This document shows positions 23,703 to 31,777 of a stretch of 64,000 nucleotides of DNA, one piece after another. Position 1 is the first letter of the stretch, and every line of letters begins with the position of its first letter. The DNA is from JACDAN01 sp963827705 (GTDB taxonomy: Bacteria > Actinomycetota > Thermoleophilia > Gaiellales > Gaiellaceae): the NCBI GenBank assembly GCA_963827705.1, contig CAWHBN010000015.1:1-64000 (forward strand), written 5' to 3'. The notes under the pieces were generated by a model. That model saw nothing but the letters and a program-made list of their open reading frames with translations. It had not been told where the DNA came from and did not search any database. The position numbers and the translations under genes were made by a program.

Positions 23703-24383
23703 TCAGCTGGTCTCCGGGAGCCTGAGTCGCCGCTCCAGCAGCCGGATCAGCCCCGACATCGTCCAGACGAGCGTCAGATAGGTGACGGCGATCACCGCGA
23801 TCATCTCCCACGTCTTGAAGTCGAGGTCGATCGACTGCTTCGCGACGTTGGTGAGCTCCTCGACGCTGATCGCCACCATCAGCGCGGTGTTCTTGAAGAC
23901 CGAGATGTACGTGTTGATCGACGACGGGAGCGCGATCCGCCCCCCGATGGGCAACGAGACGTTGAGAAAGGTCTTGAAAGGCCCGAAGCCCAGCGCGTAG
24001 GCCGCCTCGCGATAGCGCGCGGGCACGGCCTCGAACCCTGCGCGGAAGTTCTCCGTGTTGAAGGCGCCGCCCCAGACGATCAGCGCCAGGCACGCGACGA
24101 AGAAGAAGTCGAACTGGAGGGCCTTCGTCAGCCTCGGCAACCCGTAGGCGATCAGGTAGATCTGCACCAGGATCGGCGTGTTACGGATCAGCTCGACGTA
24201 GATCCCGGCGAGGCGGCCGATTACCGGGATTCGGTAGGCACGCGCGGCGCCGAGCACCAGGCCGACGACAAACGCCCCGGCGATGCCGATCGCTGCAAGC
24301 TTCAAGGTCACCTTCAAGCCCTCCCAGAGGACCTGGCGGTGATCCCAGATGTACTGCCAGTCGAAGGCTGCGACGACGTCCAT
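23703..24383 (-). CDS. Amino acid ABC transporter permease (HisQ/GluC type)
   Basis: A 226-aa permease. I choose ATG 24383 rather than the in-frame GTG at 24422 because the latter lies within a strong hairpin and encodes an Ala/Gly-rich leader. Core motifs are AFVVGLVLGAARAYRIPVIG, IYVELIRNTPILVQIYLI and FRAGFEAVPARYREAAYALGF, the ATPase-contact loop of this family. It pairs with the downstream permease to form the channel. Confidence 0.86.
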   Translation of the reverse strand: MDVVAAFDWQYIWDHRQVLWEGLKVTLKLAAIGIAGAFVVGLVLGAARAYRIPVIGRLAGIYVELIRNTPILVQIYLIAYGLPRLTKALQFDFFFVACLALIVWGGAFNTENFRAGFEAVPARYREAAYALGFGPFKTFLNVSLPIGGRIALPSSINTYISVFKNTALMVAISVEELTNVAKQSIDLDFKTWEMIAVIAVTYLTLVWTMSGLIRLLERRLRLPETS

Positions 24384-24396
24384 CGAAGAAACGAGC

Positions 24397-24425
24397 GGGG
24401 TGGCCGCCGCTCCGGCGACCACCCC
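24397..24425 (-). terminator. Intercistronic hairpin between binding-protein and permease genes
   Basis: On the minus strand GGGGTGGTCGCCG pairs with CGGCGGCCACCCC (13 bp including one G-U) around a 3-nt loop, starting 14 bp after the binding-protein stop. There is no T-run. A hairpin at this place commonly protects the upstream message or reduces read-through so that binding protein exceeds permease. Confidence 0.6.
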
Positions 24426-24439
24426 GACTCAGCCGTTCT

Positions 24440-25360
24440 CTAGCGCGGGCACTCGCTCTCGGGCACCCTGCCCCTCGGATAGGCCTCCTTGGTCTTCGGC
24501 CGCGGGACGTTGGTGAGGAAGAACCGCCAGAACTGCCGCGGAGAGTTAAGGCGGAGGATCCGCCAGAACTCGTCCTTCCGCTTCATCTGCAGCACGGCTG
24601 CGTTCACCCACCGCTTCATCGCGGTGTCGCCCTTCCTGATCCCGATCCCGTACGGGACGTTCAGGAACTTGTGCGTGGTCATGCGGAGGTTCGTGTCGTT
24701 CGCCGCCACTCCGAGCAGGAAGGTGTCGTCGAACATGAACACGTCCGCCCGCCCGGAACGGAGGTTCTCGAGCGCCGTCACCGGCGAGTCCGTCAGGACC
24801 TTGGTGGCCGTCGGGAAGCAGTTGCCGACGTAGCGGTCGTAGATCGAGCCTCGCGTCGTCGAGATCCTCCGGCCGCGAAGCGCGGTCAGGCGGGCGCCGA
24901 CGAGCGGGGAGTTGTTCGGCACCAGGAGCCTGCCGGTCGCGTTGTAGTACGGGTAGGAGTAGTCGATGGTCTCCTCGCGCGACGCGGTCCAGGTCAGCGT
25001 CGAGATGATGATGTCGACGTCACCTCGCTGGAGCGCCGGGATCCGGCTCGGAGTCGTCACGCACGTCAGGCTGACGCGGTTGCGCCGGCCGAACGCGAGC
25101 TCAGCGAACCGCCGCGCGACATCCACGTCGTACCCGGCGATCCTGTTCTGCCGGTTGATGTAGCCGAACGGCGGGAAGTCGCACTTCACGCCGATCTTCC
25201 ACCGACCCCTCTGCCGAACGTCCGGCGGCAGCGCCGGCAGTTTGTTCGCCGTGTCGGCCTTCGCCCGGGCAGAGCCGGTCCACGGCGCCGCGACGCTCAA
25301 CGCCGTGAACGCCACGGCGGCGAAGACCGCGACAACGGTCGCGATCAGGAACTTCTTCAT
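24440..25360 (-). CDS. Amino acid ABC transporter substrate-binding protein (family 3)
   Basis: A 306-aa secreted protein with the signal MKKFLIATVVAVFAAVAFTALSVAA. The fold is SBP_bac_3: GVKCDFPPFGYINRQNRIAGYDVDVARRFAE, then IPALQRGDVDIIISTLTWTASREETIDYSYPYY and the hinge region ALENLRSGRADVFMFDD. Two Cys (VKCDF and LTCVTT) could form a disulphide. The ligand-pocket Asp/Arg pair is not certain enough to name the amino acid. No lipobox is seen. The ATG overlaps the ATPase stop by 4 nt. Confidence 0.85.
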   Translation of the reverse strand: MKKFLIATVVAVFAAVAFTALSVAAPWTGSARAKADTANKLPALPPDVRQRGRWKIGVKCDFPPFGYINRQNRIAGYDVDVARRFAELAFGRRNRVSLTCVTTPSRIPALQRGDVDIIISTLTWTASREETIDYSYPYYNATGRLLVPNNSPLVGARLTALRGRRISTTRGSIYDRYVGNCFPTATKVLTDSPVTALENLRSGRADVFMFDDTFLLGVAANDTNLRMTTHKFLNVPYGIGIRKGDTAMKRWVNAAVLQMKRKDEFWRILRLNSPRQFWRFFLTNVPRPKTKEAYPRGRVPESECPR

Positions 25361-26175
25361 TCAGACCCTCCTTTGACTGTCATTCCTTCGAGTGCATGAT
25401 CCAGCAGCATCGTTCTGCGGAGAAACCGCCGCGTCCGTTCCTCCCTCGGGTTCGAGAGGACTTCTTGCGGCCTCCCCTGCTCGACGATGTGACCCTCGTC
25501 CATGAAGATGAGACGGTCGCCGACATCGCGAGCGAACTGCATCTCATGGGTGACCACGACCATGGTCATCCCGTCTTTGGCGAGGTCGCGCATCACGACC
25601 AGCACCTCTCCGACGAGCTCCGGGTCGAGCGCCGACGTGACCTCGTCGAAGAGCATCACGTGCGGCTCCATCATCAGCGCGCGCGCAATCGCGACGCGCT
25701 GCTGCTGCCCGCCCGAGAGCTGGTGCGGGTAGCTGTCCGCCTTCTCCTCGAGCCCGACCCTCGCCATCAGTTGCCGCCCGCGCTCCTCCGCCGTCCGTCT
25801 CGACTCCCTCTTCACACGGCGGGCCGCGAGGGTGACGTTGTCGAGGGCCTTCAGGTGCGGGAAGAGATTGAACTGCTGGAAGACGATCCCGATCCGCTGG
25901 CGGATCGAACTCGCATCCACCCCTTTCCTCGTGATCTCCTCGCCTTCGAAGAAGATCCGCCCAGACTGAATCGGCTCGAGCAGGTTGATGCAGCGGAGCA
26001 GCGTGCTCTTCCCGCTTCCGCTGGGGCCGATGACGACGAGCACCTGCCGCGGATCAAGAGTGAGTTCGACCCCTTCGAGGACGACGTTGTCGCCGAACCG
26101 TTTGTGCACGTCCTCCAGCCGGACCACCGGTTCCGTCAAGGCTTGCGTCGCCGCAGCGCTCCCCTCCACCCCCAT
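25357..26175 (-). CDS. Amino acid ABC transporter ATP-binding protein (GlnQ type)
   Basis: A 272-aa ATPase and the first gene of the importer operon. Walker A GPSGSGKSTLLRCINLLE, Q-loop VFQQFNLFPHLKALDNV, signature LSGGQQQRVAIARALMMEP, Walker B MLFDEVTSALDPE and the His switch VVVTHEMQFARDV are intact and closely match GlnQ/HisP. GAGGAG lies directly before ATG 26175, behind a good promoter at 26185-26213. Confidence 0.92.
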   Translation of the reverse strand: MGVEGSAAATQALTEPVVRLEDVHKRFGDNVVLEGVELTLDPRQVLVVIGPSGSGKSTLLRCINLLEPIQSGRIFFEGEEITRKGVDASSIRQRIGIVFQQFNLFPHLKALDNVTLAARRVKRESRRTAEERGRQLMARVGLEEKADSYPHQLSGGQQQRVAIARALMMEPHVMLFDEVTSALDPELVGEVLVVMRDLAKDGMTMVVVTHEMQFARDVGDRLIFMDEGHIVEQGRPQEVLSNPREERTRRFLRRTMLLDHALEGMTVKGGSE

Positions 26176-26184
26176 CTCCTCACA

Positions 26185-26213
26185 CTTATAGACGTTTTGC
26201 GCGCCGCGACCAA
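26185..26213 (-). promoter_or_regulatory. Promoter of the amino acid importer operon
   Basis: On the minus strand -35 TTGGTC (26213-26208), a 17-bp spacer and -10 TATAAG (26190-26185) precede GAGGAG and the ATG at 26175. This is a near-consensus primary sigma promoter and the same -35 hexamer recurs before the sigA gene. Confidence 0.65.
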
Positions 26214-26286
26214 TGCTTTTTCGGCGGAATCTTTAGATCGGTTCACAAACGCCGGTCGGGCGCGGAGGCGCGGCTACCTTGCCCGC

Positions 26287-26463
26287 GTGGCTGCATCACT
26301 TGAAAAGCATGTCTGTCCGCACTGCAAGAAGCCCTTCGAAGCCGACCTGCTCGGGCCCACGTCTAAGCGCGCCGGATACAAGTGCCCCCACTGCCGGCTG
26401 TTCGTCCCCGTCTCGCGGACGAACGACCCGCAGGCTGCCAACCTAGGCCGAAGCGTCTCGTAA
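26287..26463 (+). CDS. Small zinc-ribbon protein
   Basis: A 58-aa protein with two CxxC knuckles, HVCPHCKKPFEA and YKCPHCRLFVPV, spaced as in zinc ribbons. GTG 26287 is 6 nt after TACCTT (26275-26280), the leaderless pattern of this window. Its last 21 bp overlap the convergent sigA gene. Function unknown. Confidence 0.65.
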   Translation: MAASLEKHVCPHCKKPFEADLLGPTSKRAGYKCPHCRLFVPVSRTNDPQAANLGRSVS

Positions 26464-27597
26464 ACCCTGGGCTTCGGGCAGTGATTCCAGCCGTTTGAGC
26501 GTGCTGTTTTCGATCTGACGGATGCGCTCGCGCGTGACGCCGAACGCCCGCCCGACCTCCTCCAGCGTGAAGGGCTGGGTGCCGAGCAGGCCGTAGCGAA
26601 GCTCGATCACCTTCCGCTCACGGTCCGGGAGCGAGTCGAGCGCGCGGGCGACGTCCTCTCGCCGCAGCGCCAGCGACGCCGTGTCGAACGGCGACTCGGC
26701 GCTGTCGTCCTCGACGAAGTCCCCGAGCTCGCTTTCCTCCTCCTCGCCGATCGGCTTCTCGAGCGAGATAGGTAGCTGGGACATCCGCAGGATCTCGCGG
26801 ACTTCCTCGGTCGTCATCTCCAGCTCGACCGCGATCTCCTCGGGCTGCGGCTCTCGCCCAAGCCGCTGCACGAGCTGACGCTCGATGTGCACGACCTTGT
26901 TCAGCTTCTCGACCATGTGCACCGGGATCCGGATCGTGCGTGCCTTGTCGGCTATCGCCCTCGTGACCGCCTGGCGGATCCACCAGGTGGCGTACGTCGA
27001 AAACTTGAAGCCCTTGCGGTAGTCGAACTTCTCCACCGCGCGGATCAGGCCGAGCGAGCCCTCCTGGATCAGGTCGAGGAAGCTGAGGCCGCGGCCCAGG
27101 TAGCCCTTCGCGATCGAGACGACCAGGCGCAGGTTCGCCTCGATCATCTGGGTCTTCGCGTGCATGTCACCGCGCTCGATCCGCTTCGCGAGGTAGATCT
27201 CCTGGTCTGCCGTCAAGAGCGGCACCTTCCCGATCTCGCGCAGGTAGAGCCGGAGCGAGTCGAGCGACGGCTCGACGGTCAGGTCGAGCTTGGGCGTCTT
27301 GGCGCTCGCCTCCTCGGGCTCGGCCAGTGCCGGCTGCTCGTGCGGCGGGTGCTTGTGCTGGGTGCCCTCGACCAGCTCGACCGAGTGGTCGATCAGGTAG
27401 GTGTAGAAATCTTCGACCTGCTCTTTGGTGAGCTCGACTTCCTCGAGAGCGGAAACGATCTCGTCATACGAAAGGAACCCCTTTTCTTGTCCTTCCTGGA
27501 CAAGCTTGTGGAGTTCCTCGACGTCGGGGAGAGCAATGTCGACCGTGAGCAATGGGACCTCTGCTTTCTCCGTGCTGGGACGGGTCGAGACCTGCAC
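26443..27597 (-). CDS. sigA: Primary RNA polymerase sigma factor (sigma-70 group 1)
   Basis: A 384-aa sigma factor directing housekeeping transcription. Region 1.1 is short (PDVEELHKLVQEGQEKGFLSYDEIVSAL), then an acidic linker. Region 1.2 is DSLRLYLREIGKVPLLT and region 2 is ANLRLVVSIAKGYLGRGLSFLDLIQEGSLGL, with the -10-reading FDYRKGFKFSTYATWWIRQAVTRAI. Region 3 is RIPVHMVEKLNKV, and region 4 is LEEVGRAFGVTRERIRQIE. All promoter-contact segments are intact. GTG 27597 is the furthest start consistent with the strong promoter upstream. Confidence 0.93.
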   Translation of the reverse strand: MQVSTRPSTEKAEVPLLTVDIALPDVEELHKLVQEGQEKGFLSYDEIVSALEEVELTKEQVEDFYTYLIDHSVELVEGTQHKHPPHEQPALAEPEEASAKTPKLDLTVEPSLDSLRLYLREIGKVPLLTADQEIYLAKRIERGDMHAKTQMIEANLRLVVSIAKGYLGRGLSFLDLIQEGSLGLIRAVEKFDYRKGFKFSTYATWWIRQAVTRAIADKARTIRIPVHMVEKLNKVVHIERQLVQRLGREPQPEEIAVELEMTTEEVREILRMSQLPISLEKPIGEEEESELGDFVEDDSAESPFDTASLALRREDVARALDSLPDRERKVIELRYGLLGTQPFTLEEVGRAFGVTRERIRQIENSTLKRLESLPEAQGLRDASA

Positions 27598-27607
27598 ACG
27601 CGAGAAG

Positions 27608-27673
27608 CCGGTCCCCTCCGGCCGGCTCCCCTCCGGCCGCCGGAATATACATCGGTCCTCCGGGAGCGACCAA
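27608..27673 (-). promoter_or_regulatory. sigA promoter with a tandemly repeated leader
   Basis: On the minus strand -35 TTGGTC (27673-27668), an 18-bp spacer and -10 TATATT (27649-27644) lie about 47 bp before the GTG. The leader carries two tandem copies of a CCGGAGGGGA block (27608-27638), each flanked by CCGG so that it can fold, and each with a Shine-Dalgarno-like AGGGG. The repeats could tune translation of the sigma factor; that part is inference. Confidence 0.55.
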
Positions 27674-27691
27674 AAGGATTTCTCAAACGTG

Positions 27692-28576
27692 TCAATCGGC
27701 TCGAATTTCGCCGACGATCTCTGAGCGGCTGTTCGCGACCGGTGCCGAGGCGAGTTGGTCGAGCGGATGGCCGAGCCGGCGGAGAAACGCCGCGACCGCC
27801 GGGCCGACTGCCCGCGCGCCTCCGTCCTCGACTTTGAGCGCGATGCCGAGGCGGTCCGGGCCAGCGGCGCAGAGCAGCCCTTCGGCGCCGCCCTTCGCGA
27901 TCCAGCCGGGCAGGGATTCCATGAGCACGGTGTCCGGCGCGCCCGGGCCGCGAATCAGCACCGGGTAGGCGCGCATCGCGTCCGCGACCCTCGCGCCGCC
28001 GTCCAGCTCCGTGAAGCGCGAGAACGCGTACGCCATCCGCTCGACGGGCAGCGCGAAGTTGACGACGCCGCACCCGTCGATCGCCGTCGGGATCTCACCT
28101 TCGCGGAGGTCCGCCGCCGCGGCCACCTCGGCCAGCATCGCCTGCTGCACCGGATGGTCCGGCAACCGGTAGCCGCGCGAGTCCCACCCGCGGCCGCGGC
28201 AGAGAGCCAGGAACCCGGCGTGCTTTCCCGAGCAGTTGTGCCGGAGCGGGCTGGGCGGCTCGCCGTCGGCGCCGCACTCGAGCTCGTCTTCCTGAGCGGG
28301 CGCCTTGGCGAGCAGCGACCGGACCGCGCCGATCTGGTGGGAGTCAGCCAGATGGGAGGCAGACGCGATCGCGAGCTCGCGGTCGTCCAGGTCGGGCCTC
28401 GCACGGACGACCGGAAGCGCCTGGATCGGCTTCGCCGCCGAACGCATGAAGGTGACGAGCCCGCCGTCGCCCGCTTCCGCGACGACTGCGCCGTCCCTGA
28501 CCGCAACCGCATGGACGGTGTGGCGAGCCTCGACGATGTCCCCGCGGCGGACGGCTACCGTGATCGGCTCAGCCAT
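27692..28576 (-). CDS. L-asparaginase II-like protein (PF06089 family)
   Basis: A 294-aa protein related to Rhizobium-type asparaginase II, distinct from the E. coli enzymes. Family motifs are VVRRGDIVE-like start (VAVRRGDIVEARHTVHAVAV), FMRSAAKPIQALPVV, HNCSGKHAGFLALCRGRGWD, AIDGCGVVNFALPVERMAYAFSRF and ESLPGWIAKGGAEGLLC. The serine-lysine pairs in RSAAK and CSGK are thought to be catalytic in this family. It would deaminate asparagine in the cytoplasm. It is divergent from the Fpg-like gene. Confidence 0.87.
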   Translation of the reverse strand: MAEPITVAVRRGDIVEARHTVHAVAVRDGAVVAEAGDGGLVTFMRSAAKPIQALPVVRARPDLDDRELAIASASHLADSHQIGAVRSLLAKAPAQEDELECGADGEPPSPLRHNCSGKHAGFLALCRGRGWDSRGYRLPDHPVQQAMLAEVAAAADLREGEIPTAIDGCGVVNFALPVERMAYAFSRFTELDGGARVADAMRAYPVLIRGPGAPDTVLMESLPGWIAKGGAEGLLCAAGPDRLGIALKVEDGGARAVGPAVAAFLRRLGHPLDQLASAPVANSRSEIVGEIRAD

Positions 28577-28643
28577 GAGGACGGAACATGCCCATCAGGC
28601 AATACACGCCTGCTTCTGGGCAGCATTCCCTGAAGGAGCACTA

Positions 28644-29471
28644 GTGCCCGAGTTTCCGGAGATGGAGGCCTGGCGGCGCCAGCTCGACGATCCCGTCGCG
28701 GCCTTCCCGATCGCAAAGGCCGGCCCGGCGCACATCGCGACGCTGAAGACCTACGACCCGCCGCTCGCTGCGCTCGAGGGCCGTCGACTCCAAGGCGTCG
28801 AGCGGCGCGCGAAGCGGCTCCTGATGCCGACCGACGACGGCGAGCTCGTCCTGCTCTTCCACCTCATGACCGCGGGACGCCTCAAGTTGCTGCGCGCAGG
28901 CGAGAAGGGCCCCAAGACGCCCGCGTTCCGGCTCGAGTTCCAGGGCGGCTCGCAGCTCGTTCTCACCGAGGCGGGGGCGAAGAAGCGGGCGGGCGTCTGG
29001 CTGGTCTCCCCCGAACAGGCCGAGGAGGAGCTCGCGCACCTCGGCCCGGAGGCCTACGGGCTCGGGGCCGAGCGGCTCGCGGAGATCTGCGCGAACGAGT
29101 CGCGCCGCCTGCACTCAATGCTCCGCGACCAGCGCGTGATCGCCGGGATCGGGCGCGCGTGGGCCAACGAGATCCTTCACCACGCCGGGCTGTCGCCGTA
29201 CGCGCTGACCAGGGATCTCGACGGCGAGGAGATCTCCCGGCTCGCGGAGGCGATCGACGCCGAGCTCGCCCGCGGCCTCGAGCTGCGGGAGCGCGGCGCG
29301 AACGACAAGAAGACGTACCGCGTGCACAACAAGCTCGCCGAGCCCTGCCACGTCTGCGGGACCCCGATCGCGCGCGTGGACTTCGAGGAGCACACGATCT
29401 ACTACTGCCCGACCTGTCAGACGGAGGGTCGGATCCTGAAAGACCGCCGCCTCTCGCGGCTGCTTCGCTAG
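28644..29471 (+). CDS. Fpg/Nei-family DNA glycosylase
   Basis: A 275-aa base-excision repair enzyme. GTG 28644 follows GAAGGAG and gives MPEFPEME, in which Pro2 is the Schiff-base nucleophile and Glu3 the catalytic acid of the family. The helix-two-turn-helix region reads RVIAGIGRAWANEILHHAGLSP. The zinc finger is complete: CHVCGTP, then YYCPTCQTEGR. It lacks the GxGNxYxxE wording of typical Fpg (GIGRAWANEI instead), so the preferred lesion may differ from 8-oxoguanine. Confidence 0.85.
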   Translation: MPEFPEMEAWRRQLDDPVAAFPIAKAGPAHIATLKTYDPPLAALEGRRLQGVERRAKRLLMPTDDGELVLLFHLMTAGRLKLLRAGEKGPKTPAFRLEFQGGSQLVLTEAGAKKRAGVWLVSPEQAEEELAHLGPEAYGLGAERLAEICANESRRLHSMLRDQRVIAGIGRAWANEILHHAGLSPYALTRDLDGEEISRLAEAIDAELARGLELRERGANDKKTYRVHNKLAEPCHVCGTPIARVDFEEHTIYYCPTCQTEGRILKDRRLSRLLR

Positions 29472-29478
29472 GTCGAAT

Positions 29479-30093
29479 CTACGCCTGCGGGAGGCGTACG
29501 ACTAGCCGTTCGCCGTCGGGCTGGATCTCCGATCCCATCGCGCCGAGCACCCGGGTGCCGACTGCGGCGCCGAAGTCCTTCAGGTCGTCGCCCAGCGCTA
29601 TCGCGCCCACGCCGTCGGCGAGTGGGCTGATCGCCACTGCGGAGCCGTCCACCGCGATCGTGACCTCGTCAAGCGCGCCGTGCCGCCGGACGCACTCGGC
29701 GATCGCCGCGAGCGATTTCTCCGCCCAGGCCGGGTCGAGCAGCACGGTCGCCCCGTCGCCGTCCGCCACCGCATGTCCGTCCAGACGCGCCACGGCCGCA
29801 TCCACGAGCTTGCGCGAGTCGGCCTCGCGCGCCTGGACGTCGAAGCGGCCGGCCTCGATCCGTGCCGCGACTCCGAGCAGGTCGAGCAGCTCGGCCATCT
29901 GCTCCGACGCGGCGCCGATCATGTCGACGTAACGGTCGGCCGGCCCCTCGAGCGAGTCGAGGCGCTGGAGCGTGTGCGCGAACCCCGAAGCCGTCGCGAG
30001 CGGCGTCCGGAGGTCGTGGCACGCGAGTGAAACGAGCTGGGCGAAGATCGGCTTGCTGGCCACGCGTGTCCTCAGATTGGGTGCGATCGCCAT
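29479..30093 (-). CDS. Histidine-kinase-like protein lacking ATP-binding motifs (possible phosphotransfer protein)
   Basis: A 204-aa cytoplasmic protein. Residues about 15-80 form a HisKA helical pair with the phospho-acceptor box LACHDLRTPLATASGFAHTL. The rest has the length and end (DGERLVVRLPQA) of a HATPase domain. However, the N-box Asn is missing (SLAAIAECVRRHG), and there is no DxGxG loop (SPLADGVGAIALG). No sensor domain is present. It therefore cannot be a normal kinase and may relay phosphate like ChpT-type proteins. Its start is 12 bp from the divergent folE2 start. Confidence 0.65.
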   Translation of the reverse strand: MAIAPNLRTRVASKPIFAQLVSLACHDLRTPLATASGFAHTLQRLDSLEGPADRYVDMIGAASEQMAELLDLLGVAARIEAGRFDVQAREADSRKLVDAAVARLDGHAVADGDGATVLLDPAWAEKSLAAIAECVRRHGALDEVTIAVDGSAVAISPLADGVGAIALGDDLKDFGAAVGTRVLGAMGSEIQPDGERLVVRLPQA

Positions 30094-30105
30094 TATTCCG
30101 TCCGG

Positions 30106-31077
30106 ATGGCCGATCTCCGCAACCTGTTCGGCGAAGACCTCCAGGCATCGCAGCCCGAGGTTCGCCTCGGCCTGTCGCGCGCGGGGGTCACCGGGGTCTC
30201 GAAGGCGATCCGGATCCGGCACGGGTCCAGCGAGAAGCTGATCGCCGCCGACATCGAGTGCACCGTCGACCTCGACTCGGCGCAGAAGGGCGTCCACATG
30301 TCCCGCTTCCCGGAGCTCTTCGAGGAAGTGATCGAGCACGTCGTGCTCGAGGAGGCGTTCCTCGTCGAGGAGCTGGCGGCGCACATTGCGGGTGAGATCG
30401 TCGAGCGGCAGGGCGCCGGCCGGGCGGAGGCGCGGATCACTGCCCGGTACCCCGTCGAGCGCCGCACACCGGTGACGGGCCTCGCCACCCAGGCGATGCT
30501 CGGACTGATCGGCATCGCGGCAGCCTCGGAGCGCGGCGTCCGGCGAGTAGTCGGAGTCGAGGCGGCGGGGATCAACGCCTGCCCCTGCGCGCAGGGCCTC
30601 GTCCGCGAGCGCTCGGCCGACCGCCTGCTCGAGGCAGGCTTCGCGGAGGGCGACGTCGAGCGGATCCTCGAGCTCGTGCCGCTCGCGACACACAACCAGC
30701 GAGGGATCGGGACGCTGTTCGTTGGCAGCGAGACGCGGGTGAACGCGGAGCAGCTCGGCGAGATCGTCGAGTCGTCGATGAGCGCGCCGGTCTTCGAGCT
30801 CCTCAAGCGCCCGGACGAGCTCTTCGTCGTCGAGCACGCGCACCTCCAGCCGCGCTTCGTGGAGGACTCGGTCCGCCTGGCACTGCAGGGAGTGCTGGAG
30901 GCCTATCCGGCACTGGGCGATCAAGACTTCCTCTTCTCGCGCCAGGTCAACCTGGAGACGATCCACACGCACGACGTGGTCGCCGAGCGGTACGGCACCG
31001 TCGCGGAGCTCAGAGGCGAGCTGGCCGGCACGGAGCCGGCCGCCCATACGACCCTCGCCGACTGGCTCGCGGGCTAG
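30106..31077 (+). CDS. folE2: GTP cyclohydrolase, FolE2/MptA family
   Basis: A 323-aa member of the type IB GTP cyclohydrolases, which open the imidazole ring of GTP to start folate or methanopterin-like pterin synthesis. Visible are the N-terminal LQASQPEVRLGLSRAGVTGV, EAAGINACPCAQGLVRERSAD (metal-binding Cys) and ATHNQRGIGTLFVG. The C-terminal DDSVRLAL-type strand with HDVVAERYGTVAELRGEL closes the fold. FolE2 enzymes work with metals other than zinc, useful under zinc limitation; ThyX and an SDR with a pteridine-reductase-like Asp lie within 5 kb. Confidence 0.9.
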   Translation: MADLRNLFGEDLQASQPEVRLGLSRAGVTGVSKAIRIRHGSSEKLIAADIECTVDLDSAQKGVHMSRFPELFEEVIEHVVLEEAFLVEELAAHIAGEIVERQGAGRAEARITARYPVERRTPVTGLATQAMLGLIGIAAASERGVRRVVGVEAAGINACPCAQGLVRERSADRLLEAGFAEGDVERILELVPLATHNQRGIGTLFVGSETRVNAEQLGEIVESSMSAPVFELLKRPDELFVVEHAHLQPRFVEDSVRLALQGVLEAYPALGDQDFLFSRQVNLETIHTHDVVAERYGTVAELRGELAGTEPAAHTTLADWLAG

Positions 31078-31081
31078 CCCG

Positions 31082-31705
31082 CTAGCTCAGGGGCACTTGG
31101 TAGCGCTGGACCCAGTCGTTCACGGTTGCCCAGTCCAGGTTCGCGAAGAAGGCGTCGATGTAGGAGGCGCGGTCGGTCTGGTAGTCCAGGAAGTAGGCGT
31201 GCTCATAGACGTCGAGGGCGACGAGCGGCGTCGCGTTCCAGATCGGATACGAGTTCTGCGCGTCGCCGATGTAGTTGAAGAGGCGGCCCTCGTCCCAGTC
31301 GTAGGCGGTCCAGGCCCAGCCGCGGCCCGCCATGCCGGTCGCCTTCAGGTCGTCGCGCCAGGCCCCGACCGACCCGAAGTCGCGCTCCACGAGCTGCCCG
31401 AACGGACCGTCGGGGTCCCCGCCGTCGCCGCCGAGGTGCTCGAAGTAGATCTCGTGGTTCTTGATCCCGCCGATCGCGAAAGTCAGGTCGACCTTCAGCG
31501 CGCGGATGTCGGAGTAGACCTGGTTCGCAGCGGAGAGGTCGACCCCGTCCAGCCTGCCGAGGATCTCGTTCCGCTTCGCGATGTAGCCCTGGTAGAGCTT
31601 GTAGTGCGCCTCGACGGACTCACGCGAGATGCCGTCCAGCTCGTAAAGACGCGGCTTCAGCTCGCGCGCAGTGATCTCCTCGTGGTTGAAGACAAGCGTG
31701 CTCAA
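31082..31705 (-). CDS. Fe/Mn superoxide dismutase
   Basis: A 207-aa enzyme that dismutates superoxide. The start is TTG 31705 with GGAGGAGAG 7 nt upstream. Metal ligands are visible as His in VEAHYKLYQGY, His in IKNHEIYFEHLGG, and Asp and His in ALDVYEHAYFLDYQ. The GWAWTAYD segment is typical. The first motif has one His where most enzymes have two (HHxxYV becomes AHYKLY), and GGDGGDPDG is a longer loop than usual, so metal choice is uncertain. Confidence 0.88.
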   Translation of the reverse strand: MSTLVFNHEEITARELKPRLYELDGISRESVEAHYKLYQGYIAKRNEILGRLDGVDLSAANQVYSDIRALKVDLTFAIGGIKNHEIYFEHLGGDGGDPDGPFGQLVERDFGSVGAWRDDLKATGMAGRGWAWTAYDWDEGRLFNYIGDAQNSYPIWNATPLVALDVYEHAYFLDYQTDRASYIDAFFANLDWATVNDWVQRYQVPLS

Positions 31706-31727
31706 CGGGCTCTCTCCTCCAGGAAGA

Positions 31728-31764
31728 CGTCAGGGCCGGCGGCAGCATACCGCCGGCCCTGACG
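31728..31764 (-). terminator. Strong hairpin after the cupredoxin-like gene
   Basis: A perfect 15-bp inverted repeat (31728-31742 and 31750-31764) with a 7-nt loop begins 13 bp after the stop of the minus-strand gene ending at 31778 and lies before the superoxide dismutase start. No T-run follows, as often seen in high-GC actinobacteria. Termination is the likely role. Confidence 0.65.
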
Positions 31765-31777
31765 ACTGCTTCCAGCC

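Noticed and set aside
29479..31077. Two-component system
   Set aside because: The kinase-like protein lacks an ATP site and the neighbour is FolE2, not a response regulator.
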